Positions 17,531 to 27,917 of a stretch of 64,000 nucleotides of DNA are shown here, piece after piece. The notes below the pieces were generated by a model. The model was not told where the DNA came from. It searched no databases and saw nothing but the letters and a program-made list of their open reading frames with translations. The DNA is from Comamonas granuli NBRC 101663. Its GTDB lineage: Bacteria; Pseudomonadota; Gammaproteobacteria; Burkholderiales; Burkholderiaceae_C. Location of the stretch: NCBI RefSeq assembly GCF_000739995.1, contig NZ_BBJX01000001.1, positions 1 to 64,000 of the forward strand. Direction: 5' to 3'. The translations under genes and the position numbers were made by a program. Each line of letters opens with the position of its first letter. Position 1 is the first letter of the stretch.

Positions 17531-18748
17531 ATGAGCACCCTGATCGTCCACCTCCCTCTGGCCCGCGCCAGCGCCGCCACCGAATACCGCTACACGCTGA
17601 GCCTGGACGGCCAGCAGGTCGCACGCCACGGCGTGGCCGCGGCGTCCATGCTGCCGCCCCCGGGGCGCACGGGCGAGACCGTGGCCCTGGTGCCGGTGCA
17701 GGCCCTGTCGTGGCAGCGCGTGGCCCTGCCCCCGGGCGTGGGCCCGCACAGCCCACGCCTGCGCAGCGTGCTCGAAGGCCTGCTCGAAGACCGCGTGCTC
17801 GACGAACCCGCGGGGCTGCACTTTGCCCTGGAGCCGCAGGCGCGCGCCGGCCAGGAGGCCTGGGTCGCCGTGTGCGAGCGCGCCTGGCTGCAGGCGGCCC
17901 TGCAGGCGCTGGAGGCGGCCGGCCGCCCCGTGGCACGCGTGGTGCCCGAGCTGGCGCCCGGCGCCCCGGCCGCCCTGCATGTGCTGGGCAGCACGGCCGA
18001 GGACGCCCTGCTCGCCTGCGCCCCCGGGCCGGAGCAGGGCCTGCGCCTGCTGCCGCTGGCCGCCGCCGGCCTGGCTCTCGCCGGGCTGGACGGCGCGAAC
18101 CCGCCGCCCGCCTACGCCGAACCCGCCGTCGCGGCACTGGCCGAGCAGGCCCTGGGCCGCAGCGTGCAGTTGCAGACCGAACACGAACGCGCCCTGCAGG
18201 CCGCGCAGGGAGCCTGGGACCTGGCCCAGGCCGACCTGGCGCGCAGCGCACGCGCACGCCGCCTGCGCCAGGCCTCCAGCCTGGCGGGCAGCCTGCTGCG
18301 CGCCCCGCAATGGCGCGCCGCCCGCTGGGGCGCGGCGCTGTGCGTGCTGGCGCACCTGGCCGGGCTCAACGCCTGGGCCTGGCAGGAGCGCCAGGCGCTG
18401 GCGGCCAAGCAGGCGGGCGTGCGCCAGGTGCTCACGGGCAGCTTCCCGCAGATCCAGGTCGTGGTCGATGCGCCGGTGCAAATGGAGCGCGAGCTCGCCC
18501 GGCTGCGCCAGGCCGCAGGCAGCCTCTCGGCGCGCGACTTCGAGGCCCTGCTGGCCGCTGCCGCCCAGGCCCTGCCGCCGGGGCCGCCGCCCACGGCCAT
18601 CGACTTCCGCCCGGGCGAGCTGCGGCTGCGCGGCATCGCCCTGCCGCCCGAGGCCCTGGAGGCCGCCCAGGCCCGCCTGCGCGGCACAGACCACACCCTG
18701 CACGGCGAGGCCGACGGCCTCGTGGTGCGCACCGCGTCCGCCCCATGA
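17531..18748 (+). CDS. gspL: Type II secretion inner-membrane protein L
   Basis: 405 residues. The N-terminal ~240 residues form the cytoplasmic actin-like domain that contacts the ATPase GspE. A single transmembrane helix lies around ARWGAALCVLAHLAGLNAWA. The periplasmic C-terminal ferredoxin-like domain follows. It anchors GspE to the inner-membrane platform together with GspM, whose start overlaps the gspL stop (ATGA at 18745). Confidence 0.9.
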   Translation: MSTLIVHLPLARASAATEYRYTLSLDGQQVARHGVAAASMLPPPGRTGETVALVPVQALSWQRVALPPGVGPHSPRLRSVLEGLLEDRVLDEPAGLHFALEPQARAGQEAWVAVCERAWLQAALQALEAAGRPVARVVPELAPGAPAALHVLGSTAEDALLACAPGPEQGLRLLPLAAAGLALAGLDGANPPPAYAEPAVAALAEQALGRSVQLQTEHERALQAAQGAWDLAQADLARSARARRLRQASSLAGSLLRAPQWRAARWGAALCVLAHLAGLNAWAWQERQALAAKQAGVRQVLTGSFPQIQVVVDAPVQMERELARLRQAAGSLSARDFEALLAAAAQALPPGPPPTAIDFRPGELRLRGIALPPEALEAAQARLRGTDHTLHGEADGLVVRTASAP

Positions 18749-19266
18749 GCACCTCCCCCCCTTCCTCCGCGGCGCTGCAGGCCGCCTGGCAGCGCCTCGC
18801 ACCGCGCGAGCAGGCCCTGGTGCGCACCGCCGCCGCCCTCGTGGGCCTGGCACTGCTGTGGTGGCTGCTGCTGGCCCCGGCGCTGCACACCCTGCGCAGC
18901 GCGCCCGCGCAGCACGCGCGGCTGGACGCCGAGCTGCAGCACATGCAGGCCCTGCAGGCCCAGGCGCAGCAACTGCAGGCCCAGCCGCGCGCCGCGCCGC
19001 AGGATGCGGCGCGCGCGCTGCAGGCCTCGGTGGCGCAGGCGCTGGGCCCGGGCGCGCGCCTCACGCTCGCCGGCGAACGCGCCAGCCTGGCCCTCCAGGG
19101 CGTGGGCGCCGACGCCCTGGCCGCCTGGCTGGTGCAGGAGCGCAGCAATGCGCACGCCGTGCCCCTGGAGGCGCATCTCACGCGCAGCGCAGCGCCCGCC
19201 GCGGGCGCCGCCGCCGGCCCCGTGCGCTGGGACGGCACGCTGGTGCTCACCCTGCCCGCGCCATGA
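18745..19266 (+). CDS. gspM: Type II secretion inner-membrane protein M
   Basis: 173 residues. A short cytoplasmic N-terminus with WQRLAPREQALVRTAAALV leads into one membrane helix (VGLALLWWLLLAPALHTL). A periplasmic coiled coil rich in Gln and Leu (HMQALQAQAQQLQAQ) and a ferredoxin-like C-terminal domain follow. It pairs with GspL in the assembly platform. It overlaps both gspL and gspN by 4 bp. Confidence 0.9.
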   Translation: MSTSPPSSAALQAAWQRLAPREQALVRTAAALVGLALLWWLLLAPALHTLRSAPAQHARLDAELQHMQALQAQAQQLQAQPRAAPQDAARALQASVAQALGPGARLTLAGERASLALQGVGADALAAWLVQERSNAHAVPLEAHLTRSAAPAAGAAAGPVRWDGTLVLTLPAP

Positions 19267-20093
19267 CGGCCATGCCCACCGCGCCCCGCAGACCCGGCCC
19301 GGCCACCCGCTGGGCCAGCCGTGCCGGGCGCGCGCCCTGGGGCTGGGCCCTGGCCGGGGTGCTGGCCGGTGCGCTGCCCGCCGTGGCCGTGTTTGCGCCC
19401 GCGCGCTGGCTCGCCGCCGCCGTCGCCCAGGCCAGCGGCCAGCAGGTGCTGCTGGCCGAGCCCAGCGGCACGCTGTGGTCGGGTTCGGCCCGGCCCGTGC
19501 TGACGGGCGGGCCGGCCAGCCAGGACCGCGCCGCCCTGCCCTCGCGCCTGCACTGGCGCCTGCGCCCCGCCTGGGACGGGCTGCGCGCCGAGCTCCATGC
19601 CCCTTGCTGCACCCCCGCGCCGCTGCGCCTGCAGCTGCACGCCGGCCTGCGCAGCCTGCGCCTGGACGTGGCCGATGGCCAGAGCCAATGGCCTGCCGCC
19701 ATGCTTGCCGGCCTGGGCACGCCCTGGAACACCCTGCAGCCGCAGGGCCGCCTGCTGCTGCAGACCCAGGGCCTGCAGGCCCAGTGGGCCGCCGGGCGGC
19801 TGGTGCTGGCCGGCAGTGTCCAGCTCGACGCGCTGGCCCTGTCCTCGCGCCTGTCCACGCTGCGCCCCATGGGCAGCTACCGCATCACGCTGCAAGGCGG
19901 CGAGGCCGTGGCGCTGCAACTGCAGACGCTGCAGGGCGCGCTGCAGCTGAGCGGCAGCGGCCAGTGGGTGGGCCGGCGCCTGCGTTTCACGGGCGAGGCC
20001 GTGGCCGCGCCGGGGCGCGAGGGCGCCCTGTCCAATCTGCTCAACATCATCGGGCGGCGCAACGGCGCGCGCTCGCTCATCACGCTGGGTTGA
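19263..20093 (+). CDS. gspN: Type II secretion protein N
   Basis: 276 residues. One N-terminal membrane anchor (GWALAGVLAGALPAVAVFAP) is followed by a periplasmic region with LLAEPSGTLWSGSARPVL, the GTLWSG box typical of GspN. A second conserved segment is SGSGQWVGRRLRFTGEAVAA. GspN is an accessory inner-membrane component present in some T2SS clusters; its exact role is unclear. The start overlaps the gspM stop, and gspD begins 5 bp after its end. Confidence 0.88.
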   Translation: MTAMPTAPRRPGPATRWASRAGRAPWGWALAGVLAGALPAVAVFAPARWLAAAVAQASGQQVLLAEPSGTLWSGSARPVLTGGPASQDRAALPSRLHWRLRPAWDGLRAELHAPCCTPAPLRLQLHAGLRSLRLDVADGQSQWPAAMLAGLGTPWNTLQPQGRLLLQTQGLQAQWAAGRLVLAGSVQLDALALSSRLSTLRPMGSYRITLQGGEAVALQLQTLQGALQLSGSGQWVGRRLRFTGEAVAAPGREGALSNLLNIIGRRNGARSLITLG

Positions 20094-20098
20094 CCCCT

Positions 20099-22318
20099 AT
20101 GACCTGCCTGCACTTGCCGACACGCCATTTTGCTATCACAACAATAGCTACTGCCGCTTTATGGATAGGCGCTGGAGGCATTATTCATGCCCAAACCGTG
20201 CTGCAACCCGGAACGGCCAGCGTGCGCCCGGGCGAGCCGGTGACGCTGAACTTCGCGAACGCCGAGATCGAGGCCGTGGCGCGCACCATGGCCACCATCA
20301 CCGGGCGCAATGTGGTGGTGGACCCGCGCGTGCGCGGGCAGCTCAACCTGGTGACCGAACACGCCGTATCGCCCGCCAAGGCGTTCGAGCAGTTCCTGGC
20401 CGCGCTGCGCCTGCAGGGCTTCACGGTGGTGGAGTCTGCCGGGCTCTACAAGGTGGTGCCCGAGGCCGACGCCAAGCTCCAGGGCGGCAGCGTGAGCGTG
20501 GCGCAGGGCGGCGCCAGCGGCCCCGCGGGCGGGCAGATCGTGACGCAGATCTACCGCCTCAACCACGAGAGCGCGGCCAACCTGGTGCCCGTGCTGCGCC
20601 CGCTGATCAGCCCGAACAACACCATCAACGTGAGCCCGGGCAGCAATGCCCTGGTCATCACCGACTACGCCGACAACCTGCAGCGCCTGGGCCGGATCAT
20701 CGCGGCCATGGACGTCTCTACCGCAAGCGACGTGGAGATCATCCCGCTCCGGCACGCCATCGCCAGCGAGCTGGCGCCGCTGGTGGCGCGCCTCATCGAC
20801 CCCGGCGCCAGCCCCGCGGGCGCGCCCGGCGCGCCGGGCCTGGCGGACACCTCGTTCAAGACCACCCTGCTGGCCGAGCCGCGCAGCAACGCCCTGGTGC
20901 TGCGCGCGGCCAACCCTGCGCGCGTGGCCCAGGTGCGCGCCCTGGTCGAGAAGCTCGACCAGCCGCCCACGCCCGGCAGCAGCGCCGCCAGCGGCAACAT
21001 CCACGTGGTCTACCTGAAGAACGCCGACGCCACCAAGCTCGCGGCCACGCTGCGCGCGGCCCTGGCGGCCGCCGGTGCGGCAGCAGGCGCCAGCACCGGC
21101 ACGGGCGCCGCCGCGCCGGCCAGCGGCGGCGGCACCTCGTCCATGACCATGACCGGCAGCGGCCTGAGCAGCACCGCGGCCGCGGCCTCGGGCGGCGGCC
21201 TGGGCACGGGCGCGAGCAGCAGCAGCGGCAGCACCAACCAGCCGTCCACGGGCGGCCAGATCCAGGCCGACCCGACGACCAACTCGCTCATCATCACCGC
21301 GCCCGAGCCGCAGATGCGCCAGTTGCGCGCCGTGATCGACCAGCTCGACGGGCGCCGCGCCCAGGTGCTGGTCGAGAGCCTGATCGTCGAGGTCAACGCC
21401 AACAAGCTCGCCGAGTTCGGCATCCAGTGGCAGGGCGTGATGGGCAAGCAGGGCGACGGCACGGTGGGCGTGATCGGCACCAACTCGGGGGTCACGGGAG
21501 CCAACATCCTGGGGGTGACGGCGGCCCTGGCCGCGGGCGACGCAGCCTCCATCGGCAAGGCCGTGGGCTCGCTGGGCGGCGGCCTGAACCTGGCGCTGGC
21601 GCCGCGCGTGGGCGGCCAGTACTACCTGGGCGCGCTGGCCAGCTTCCTGCAGAACAGCGGCGACGCCAACGTGCTCTCCACGCCCAACCTGATGACGCTG
21701 GACAACGAGGAGGCGAAGATCGTCATCGGCAACAACGTGCCCTTCGTCACCGGCTCCTACGCCAACACCGGCGGCAACAGCGGCGCGGTCAACCCCTTCA
21801 CCACCGTCGAGCGCAAGGACGTGGGCCTGATGCTCAAGGTGCGCCCGCAGATCAACGAGAACGGCACGGTCAAGCTCTCGATCTACCAGGAGGTCTCGAA
21901 GATCGACACCTCCACGCTCAAGGACCAGAACGGCCCCACGACGAGCAAGCGCTCCATCGAATCCAACGTGCTGGTCGATGACGGCAGCATCATCGTGCTC
22001 GGCGGCCTGCTCGAAGACAGCTACGCCCAGGCCGAGGACAAGGTGCCCTTCATGGGCGACATCCCGCTGCTGGGCAATCTGTTCCGCAGCGAGAACCGCG
22101 CGCGCCGCAAGACCAACCTGATGATCTTCCTGCGCCCCGTGGTGGTGCGCGACGCCGCCGCCAGCGACGCCCTGGTGCTCGACCGCTACGACAGCATCCG
22201 CGCGCTGCAGCAGCAGGTGCAGCCCGCACCCAGCAGCCTGCTGGGCACCGTGCAGGGCGCGCCGGTGCTGCCCGCGCTGCGCCTGGACCGCAACACCCCG
22301 CCGCCGGCCGCCCAGTGA
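20099..22318 (+). CDS. gspD: Type II secretion secretin
   Basis: 739 residues from the ATG at 20099. The signal peptide hydrophobic core ([16 protein letters not shown]) precedes a mature start near HAQ. N0 ([20 protein letters not shown]) and N1-N3 domains follow, N3 containing a long Gly/Ser/Ala-rich insertion (about residues 320-385). The C-terminal secretin barrel includes [28 protein letters not shown] and [20 protein letters not shown]. It forms the outer-membrane channel. The DNA encoding the signal core is a REP-like repeat (20127-20188), which is unusual. Confidence 0.95.
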   Translation: MTCLHLPTRHFAITTIATAALWIGAGGIIHAQTVLQPGTASVRPGEPVTLNFANAEIEAVARTMATITGRNVVVDPRVRGQLNLVTEHAVSPAKAFEQFLAALRLQGFTVVESAGLYKVVPEADAKLQGGSVSVAQGGASGPAGGQIVTQIYRLNHESAANLVPVLRPLISPNNTINVSPGSNALVITDYADNLQRLGRIIAAMDVSTASDVEIIPLRHAIASELAPLVARLIDPGASPAGAPGAPGLADTSFKTTLLAEPRSNALVLRAANPARVAQVRALVEKLDQPPTPGSSAASGNIHVVYLKNADATKLAATLRAALAAAGAAAGASTGTGAAAPASGGGTSSMTMTGSGLSSTAAAASGGGLGTGASSSSGSTNQPSTGGQIQADPTTNSLIITAPEPQMRQLRAVIDQLDGRRAQVLVESLIVEVNANKLAEFGIQWQGVMGKQGDGTVGVIGTNSGVTGANILGVTAALAAGDAASIGKAVGSLGGGLNLALAPRVGGQYYLGALASFLQNSGDANVLSTPNLMTLDNEEAKIVIGNNVPFVTGSYANTGGNSGAVNPFTTVERKDVGLMLKVRPQINENGTVKLSIYQEVSKIDTSTLKDQNGPTTSKRSIESNVLVDDGSIIVLGGLLEDSYAQAEDKVPFMGDIPLLGNLFRSENRARRKTNLMIFLRPVVVRDAAASDALVLDRYDSIRALQQQVQPAPSSLLGTVQGAPVLPALRLDRNTPPPAAQ
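20127..20188 (-). repeat. REP-like palindromic repeat, copy 4, inside gspD
   Basis: Read on the plus strand: TTTTGCTATCACAACAATAG, then CTACTGCCGCTTTATGGATA, then GGCGCTGGAGGCATTATT. It is the family in reverse orientation, complete with the central GCGCT block and both flanks. It is AT-richer than its surroundings and supplies codons 11-30 of gspD. Confidence 0.75.
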
Positions 22319-22320
22319 CC

Positions 22321-23709
22321 ATGCGCCACCCCCTGCCCTACGCCTTTGCCCGCGCCGCCCAGTTGCTGCTGGAGGACGACGGCCGCCAGCCCGTGCTCTG
22401 GCACGGCCCCGCCCCCGACCTGGCGCTGCTGGGCGAGGTGCTGCGCAAGCACGGCGTGCGCCACCTGCAGATGCTCGACGCCCAGACCCTGGCCCAGCGC
22501 ATCAGCGCCGCCTATGCGCAGGGCGAATCGAGCGCCGCCACGGTGGTGAGCGAGGTCGAGTCCGACGCCGACCTCTCGCGCATGATGCAGGAGCTGCCCG
22601 CCGTGGAGGACCTGCTGGAGGCCGCCGACGACGCCCCCATCATCCGCATGCTCAACGCCCTGCTCACGCAGGCCGCGCGCGACGGCGCGAGCGACATCCA
22701 CATCGAACCCTACGAGCGCCTGAGCAGCGTGCGCTTTCGCGTGGACGGCACGCTGCGCGAGGTGGTGCAGCCCAACCGCGCGCTGCACGCGGCGCTGATT
22801 TCGCGCCTGAAGATCATGGCCGAGCTCGACATCTCGGAAAAGCGCCTGCCGCAGGACGGGCGCATCAGCCTGCGCCTGGGCACGCGCGCCATCGACGTGC
22901 GCGTCTCCACCCTGCCCAGCGCGCACGGCGAGCGCGCCGTGCTGCGCCTCCTGGACAAGAGCGAGAGCAAGCTGAGCCTGGAGGCCGTGGGCATGCAGGG
23001 CGACACGCTCGCACGCTTTACCAGCCTGATCGCGCAGCCGCACGGCATCGTGCTCGTCACCGGCCCCACGGGCTCGGGCAAGACGACCACGCTGTACGCT
23101 GCCCTGAGCCGCCTGGACGCGGCGCGCAGCAACATCATGACGGTGGAAGACCCCATCGAATACGAGCTGCCCGGCGTCGGCCAGACGCAGGTCAACCCGA
23201 AGATCGACCTGACGTTTGCCAAGGCCCTGCGCGCCATCCTGCGCCAGGACCCGGACGTGATCATGATCGGCGAGATCCGCGACTTCGAGACCGCGCAGAT
23301 CGCCATCCAGGCCTCGCTCACCGGCCACCTGGTGCTGGCCACGCTGCACACCAACGACGCCGCCAGCGCCGTCACGCGCCTGACCGACATGGGCGTGGAG
23401 CCCTTCCTGCTGAGCAGCTCGCTGCTGGGCGTGCTGGCCCAGCGCCTGGTGCGCAAGGTCTGCCACGCCTGCGCCGGCAAGGGCTGCGAGGCCTGCGGCC
23501 ACACGGGCTACGCCGGGCGCACGGGCCTGTTCGAGCTGCTGGTGGTGGACGACGCCCTGCGCGCGCTGATCCACAACCGCGCGAGCGAGGCCGAGATCCG
23601 CGGCGCTGCGCTCGCCGGCGGCATGCAGCTCATGCGCGAGGACGGCGAGCGGCTGATTGCCGCGGGCGTGAGCACGCGCGAGGAAGTGCTGCGCGTGACG
23701 CGGGATTGA
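22321..23709 (+). CDS. gspE: Type II secretion ATPase
   Basis: 462 residues from the ATG at 22321; a GTG at 22315 overlapping the gspD stop is an alternative. Walker A is GPTGSGKT at 248-255. It is followed by the Asp box ([17 protein letters not shown]), Walker B ([18 protein letters not shown]) and the His box ([14 protein letters not shown]). A four-cysteine zinc site, [12 protein letters not shown], is present near the C-terminus. It powers pseudopilus assembly from the cytoplasm, docking on GspL. It is the last gene of the run: the expected gspF does not follow. Confidence 0.95.
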   Translation: MRHPLPYAFARAAQLLLEDDGRQPVLWHGPAPDLALLGEVLRKHGVRHLQMLDAQTLAQRISAAYAQGESSAATVVSEVESDADLSRMMQELPAVEDLLEAADDAPIIRMLNALLTQAARDGASDIHIEPYERLSSVRFRVDGTLREVVQPNRALHAALISRLKIMAELDISEKRLPQDGRISLRLGTRAIDVRVSTLPSAHGERAVLRLLDKSESKLSLEAVGMQGDTLARFTSLIAQPHGIVLVTGPTGSGKTTTLYAALSRLDAARSNIMTVEDPIEYELPGVGQTQVNPKIDLTFAKALRAILRQDPDVIMIGEIRDFETAQIAIQASLTGHLVLATLHTNDAASAVTRLTDMGVEPFLLSSSLLGVLAQRLVRKVCHACAGKGCEACGHTGYAGRTGLFELLVVDDALRALIHNRASEAEIRGAALAGGMQLMREDGERLIAAGVSTREEVLRVTRD

Positions 23710-23710
23710 T

Positions 23711-23778
23711 TTCTTTGAGCCGTTTGGGCCTCAGGCGCTGATTGGGCAAGCGCCGGCAGCTCTGTTTTTCATAGCTTG
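23711..23778 (+). repeat. REP-like palindromic repeat, copy 5
   Basis: TTTGAGCCGTTTGGGCCTCA, then GGCGCTGATTGGGCAAGCGC, then CGGCAGCTCTGTTTTTCATA. It lies between the convergent gspE and hisF. Confidence 0.75.
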
Positions 23779-23835
23779 CGTTGCGCCGGGTTGGCGGGCG
23801 CAGGCCAGGTTTCGGCCCCCGGCGCGAGCCCAAGC

Positions 23836-24636
<801 letters not shown>

Positions 24637-24730
24637 GCGCTGGCTCTTGAGAGATGGAAGAAGAAGGCCCGCAAGATACCACGGCCGCGCCCTGCCCGCG
24701 CCCCTGCACCGGCCCCCGCGGGGCCGGCGC

Positions 24731-26155
24731 TCAGCCCCGCGGGCCCTGGGGTGCCAGCGGCCGCTGCAGGGCAATGCCGTGGCGGCGCAGGCGCGCGTAG
24801 AGCGTGGGCTTGGCGATGCCCAGCGCCTGTGCCGCGCGGGTCACGTTGTACTGGTGCTGGCGCAGGGCCTGGGTGATCGCCTCGACCTCCATCTCGCGCA
24901 GGCTGCGCGCACGGGGCGCGGCGGCGTCGCCATGCGCCGCGCCGGCCCGCGCCGCGGATGGTGCGAGCCATGACAGGGTCTGCGCTTCGAGCCGGGAGCC
25001 GTCCGACAGGTGCACCAGGCGATCAAGGGCGTTTTCCAGTTCACGCACATTGCCCGGCCAGTCGTAGCGCATCAGGTGCGCCAGCAGATCGGGCGGCAGG
25101 GCCTGTGCGGGCCGGCCCAGGCGGGCGTAGTGCCGGTCCAGAAAGTACTGGGCCAGCAGCGCGATGTCCTGCGTCCGCGCGCGCAGCGGCGGCAGCGTGA
25201 GCGCGATGGCATGGCTGCGGTAATACAGATCGGGCCGGAACTCGCGCCGCTCGACCATGGCCAGCAGGTCGCGGTTGCTGGCGGCGATGATGCGCACATC
25301 CAGCGGCCGCGCCTGGGTCTCGCCCAGGCGGACCACCTCGCGTTCCTGCAGCACGCGCAGGAGTTTGGCCTGGATGTCCAGCGGCAGTTCGGACAGTTCG
25401 TCCAGGAACAGCGTGCCGCCGCTGGCGGCCTCGAACTTGCCCGGGCTGCCCTCGCGCCGGGCGCCGGTGAATGCGCCCGGCGCATGGCCGAAGAGCTCGC
25501 TTTCGATCAGGTCGCGCGGCAGGGCCGCGCAGTTGATGGCGATGAACGGCCCGTCGCTGCGGGCACTGGCGTTGTGGATGGCCTGGGCAAACACCTCCTT
25601 GCCCGTGCCGCTCTCGCCCAGGAGCAGGATGCTGGCGCTGCCCTGGGCTGCCTTCTGCGCCGCCGCGATGACCTCGCGCAAGACGGGGCTGCGGCCCACG
25701 ATGCTGTCGAAGGTGTAGCGGGCATGGTTGCCCGCGATGCGCCCGGCCAGGCGGCGCACGGCCTCGATCTCGCGGAAGGTGTTGACCACCGAGAGCACCC
25801 GCCCGTCCTCGGCCTTGACCGGCACGGCCGTATCGAGCACCTGCAATTGCAGGGTCGGGGTGGAAATGGTGCGCTCGCGATCGGTATATCCCTCTCCCGT
25901 GTGGAAGACCTGCGCCACCAGGGGGTCGAAATCCACCAGGGCGCCCAGCGGCCGCCCCATCGCCAGATGGCGCGGGAGCTTGAGCATGCGCGCCGCCGCT
26001 GCATTGATGTGGCGCACCACGCCGCCCGGCTCCAGCACCAGCAGGCCGTGCGGCATGTGATCGACGACCGTGCGCAGCTCTTCGGTCAGTTGGCGCTGGC
26101 GTGCGAGCGCTTCTTCCAGGGCGGTGGCGTGGCTGAAGGTCATGGGGAGGGCCAT
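24731..26155 (-). CDS. Sigma-54-dependent activator with PAS domain
   Basis: 474 residues. A PAS sensor (about 25-130, [20 protein letters not shown]) replaces a response-regulator receiver. The AAA+ core has Walker A GESGTGKE at 180-187, the sigma-54-contacting GAFTGA loop at 227-232, [20 protein letters not shown] (Walker B) and [11 protein letters not shown] Fis-type helix-turn-helix ends the protein ([20 protein letters not shown]). It is divergent from the CoA ligase gene, whose upstream region has a sigma-54 promoter and paired inverted repeats, so that operon is the probable target. Confidence 0.93.
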   Translation of the reverse strand: MALPMTFSHATALEEALARQRQLTEELRTVVDHMPHGLLVLEPGGVVRHINAAAARMLKLPRHLAMGRPLGALVDFDPLVAQVFHTGEGYTDRERTISTPTLQLQVLDTAVPVKAEDGRVLSVVNTFREIEAVRRLAGRIAGNHARYTFDSIVGRSPVLREVIAAAQKAAQGSASILLLGESGTGKEVFAQAIHNASARSDGPFIAINCAALPRDLIESELFGHAPGAFTGARREGSPGKFEAASGGTLFLDELSELPLDIQAKLLRVLQEREVVRLGETQARPLDVRIIAASNRDLLAMVERREFRPDLYYRSHAIALTLPPLRARTQDIALLAQYFLDRHYARLGRPAQALPPDLLAHLMRYDWPGNVRELENALDRLVHLSDGSRLEAQTLSWLAPSAARAGAAHGDAAAPRARSLREMEVEAITQALRQHQYNVTRAAQALGIAKPTLYARLRRHGIALQRPLAPQGPRG

Positions 26156-26162
26156 TCATGAT

Positions 26163-26193
26163 TTTGAACGTTCAAATTATGAACATCCGTTCA
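26163..26193. promoter_or_regulatory. Paired inverted repeats, probable activator binding sites
   Basis: TTTGAACGTTCAAA (26163-26176, perfect palindrome) and TGAAC-ATCC-GTTCA (26180-26193) share the half-site TGAAC. They lie 43-73 bp upstream of the sigma-54 promoter and just ahead of the activator start, in a locally AT-rich stretch. Confidence 0.65.
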
Positions 26194-26234
26194 AATTCCG
26201 TATTCAATGCGTCCGCAAGACGGCGAAAACGGGT

Positions 26235-26250
26235 GGGCACGGCTCTTGCA
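26235..26250 (+). promoter_or_regulatory. Sigma-54 (-24/-12) promoter
   Basis: GGGCACGGCTCTTGCA has the invariant GG (26236-26237) and GC (26248-26249) separated by exactly 10 bases, close to the TGGCAC-N5-TTGCA consensus. Transcription should start near 26262, about 24 bp before the CoA ligase ATG. Confidence 0.75.
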
Positions 26251-26285
26251 GAACCGGAGGGAATTGCCATAGCTGCACCCTGCCC

Positions 26286-27902
26286 ATGCCCCGTACAGCC
26301 CCCGACGCCATGCGCCACTCACTGGCCGACGAGCTGCGCCGCGCCGCCGCCGAGGCGCCCGCACGCCCCTTCCTCCGCATGGCCACGGGGGAGTGGACCT
26401 ATGCGGCCTTTGACGCCGAGACCGACCGCGTGGCCGCGGGCCTGCACGCCCAGGGCGTGGGGCCGGGCGACACCGTGAGCCTGATGCTGCCCAACTGCAT
26501 CGAACTGGCCGTGCTGTGGTTTGCCCTGTGCAAGCTCGGTGCGGTGGCGGCGCCGGTGAACACGGCGTTTCGCGGTGCCGCGCTCGCCGATGCGGTCAAT
26601 CTGGTGGCCAGCCGCAAGGCCGTGGTGCATGCCGACCTGCTCGAAGCCTGGACGGCGGTGCAGCCGCATCTGCACACGGTGCAGGCGGTGTTCGTCGCCG
26701 GCAGCGAGGCACCGCCCGCGGGCTGCCTGGCCTATGCGCAACTGCGCCGCGTGGCCCCCGACAGCCGCACGCTGCCGCGCCCGGCCGTCGGCTTTGATGC
26801 GCTGTGCCTGCTGCTCTACACCTCCGGGACCACGGGCCGCTCCAAGGCGGCGATGATTTCCCACCGCTTCGTGCTTGCGCAGGCGCGCCTGTTCATCGCG
26901 GGGCTGGAGCTGCGCAGCGACGACGTGCTCTACTGCCCCTACCCCATGTTCCACCTCGATGCCACGGTGCTGACCATCGCACCCGCGCTGCTCCTGCGCG
27001 GCGTGGCCGCGCTGGGCGAACGCTTCAGCGCCTCGCGCTACTGGGACGAGGTGCGCGCCCTGCAGGCCACGGTGTTCGACTTCATGGGCGCCACCATCAC
27101 CATGCTGTGGAAGCAGCCGCCCTCGCCGCGCGATCGCGACCACCGCGCACGCCTGGGCTGGGGCGTGCCCCTGCCCGCGTTCGCCCCGGCGTTCGAGCAG
27201 CGTTTCGGCTGCCGCCTGGTCGAGCTGTATGGCTCGACCGAGGCGGGCTGCGTGGCCTTCACGCCGCTGCACGCGCCGCGCCGCGAGGGCTCCTGCGGCA
27301 AACCCGTGGATGCCGTGCGCGTGCGCCTGGTCGATGAAGCGGGCTTCGAAGTGCCCGTGGGCACACCTGGAGAACTGCTCGTGCGCCCCGAGGAGCCCTC
27401 CCTGCTCATGCAGGGCTACTACGCCATGCCCGAAGCCACGCTGGACGCGTTCCGGGACCTGTGGTTCCACACCGGCGACGTGCTGCGCCAGGACGCCGAT
27501 GGCTACCTCTACTTCATCGGCCGGCGCAAGGACATGGTGCGCCGCCGGGGCGAGAACATTTCCTGCGCCGAGGTCGAGCTGGGCATTGCCGCCCACCCCG
27601 AGGTGCTCGAATGCGCGGTCTATGGCGTGCCCAGCGAGCTCACCGAGGACGAGGTCATGGCCGCCGTCGTGCTGCGCCCTGGCGCGCGCCTCACGCCCCA
27701 GGCCCTGGCCGAGCACTGCGCCGCCCACATGGCGCGCTTCATGGTGCCGCGCTATCTGCGCTTTCTGCCGGCCCTGCCCAAGACGCCCACGGACAAGGTC
27801 GAAAAATTCGTGCTGCAGGCACAAGGCATCGTCCCAGGCACCTGGGACCGCGAAACGGGGCGCGCACGGCCCCAGACCCTCCCGCCCCCGGGCGGACTTT
27901 GA
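26286..27902 (+). CDS. Acyl-CoA synthetase (AMP-forming), CaiC-like
   Basis: 538 residues from the ATG at 26286 (the ATG at 26310 is a possible alternative; neither has a strong ribosome site). The ANL-superfamily signatures are YTSGTTGRSKAAMISH (P-loop, A3), VELYGSTEAG (A5), LWFHTGDVLRQDADGYLYFI (A7), GRRKDMVRRRGENIS (A8) and the catalytic Lys in KTPTDKVEKF (A10). It activates a carboxylic acid as its CoA thioester. Resemblance to crotonobetaine/carnitine-CoA ligase is by motif only; the substrate is unknown. It forms an operon with the hydratase 15 bp downstream. Confidence 0.9.
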   Translation: MPRTAPDAMRHSLADELRRAAAEAPARPFLRMATGEWTYAAFDAETDRVAAGLHAQGVGPGDTVSLMLPNCIELAVLWFALCKLGAVAAPVNTAFRGAALADAVNLVASRKAVVHADLLEAWTAVQPHLHTVQAVFVAGSEAPPAGCLAYAQLRRVAPDSRTLPRPAVGFDALCLLLYTSGTTGRSKAAMISHRFVLAQARLFIAGLELRSDDVLYCPYPMFHLDATVLTIAPALLLRGVAALGERFSASRYWDEVRALQATVFDFMGATITMLWKQPPSPRDRDHRARLGWGVPLPAFAPAFEQRFGCRLVELYGSTEAGCVAFTPLHAPRREGSCGKPVDAVRVRLVDEAGFEVPVGTPGELLVRPEEPSLLMQGYYAMPEATLDAFRDLWFHTGDVLRQDADGYLYFIGRRKDMVRRRGENISCAEVELGIAAHPEVLECAVYGVPSELTEDEVMAAVVLRPGARLTPQALAEHCAAHMARFMVPRYLRFLPALPKTPTDKVEKFVLQAQGIVPGTWDRETGRARPQTLPPPGGL

Positions 27903-27917
27903 ACCCAGGAGACTCCC

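Noticed and set aside
16325-19266. Very long open frames (over 800 codons) on both strands across the gspK-gspN region
   Set aside because: They are shadow frames of GC-rich coding DNA. Their products are Arg/Ala/Gly-rich without family motifs, while the gsp genes in this interval carry full family signatures and coupled starts.
22315-22320. GTG at 22315 as the gspE start, overlapping the gspD stop
   Set aside because: It is possible, but the ATG at 22321 gives a more typical N-terminus; the difference is two residues and cannot be settled from sequence.
26261-26280. Possible extra REP-like copy (GCCATAGCTGCACC) before the CoA ligase gene
   Set aside because: Only about 10 bases match the family and the palindromic core is missing.
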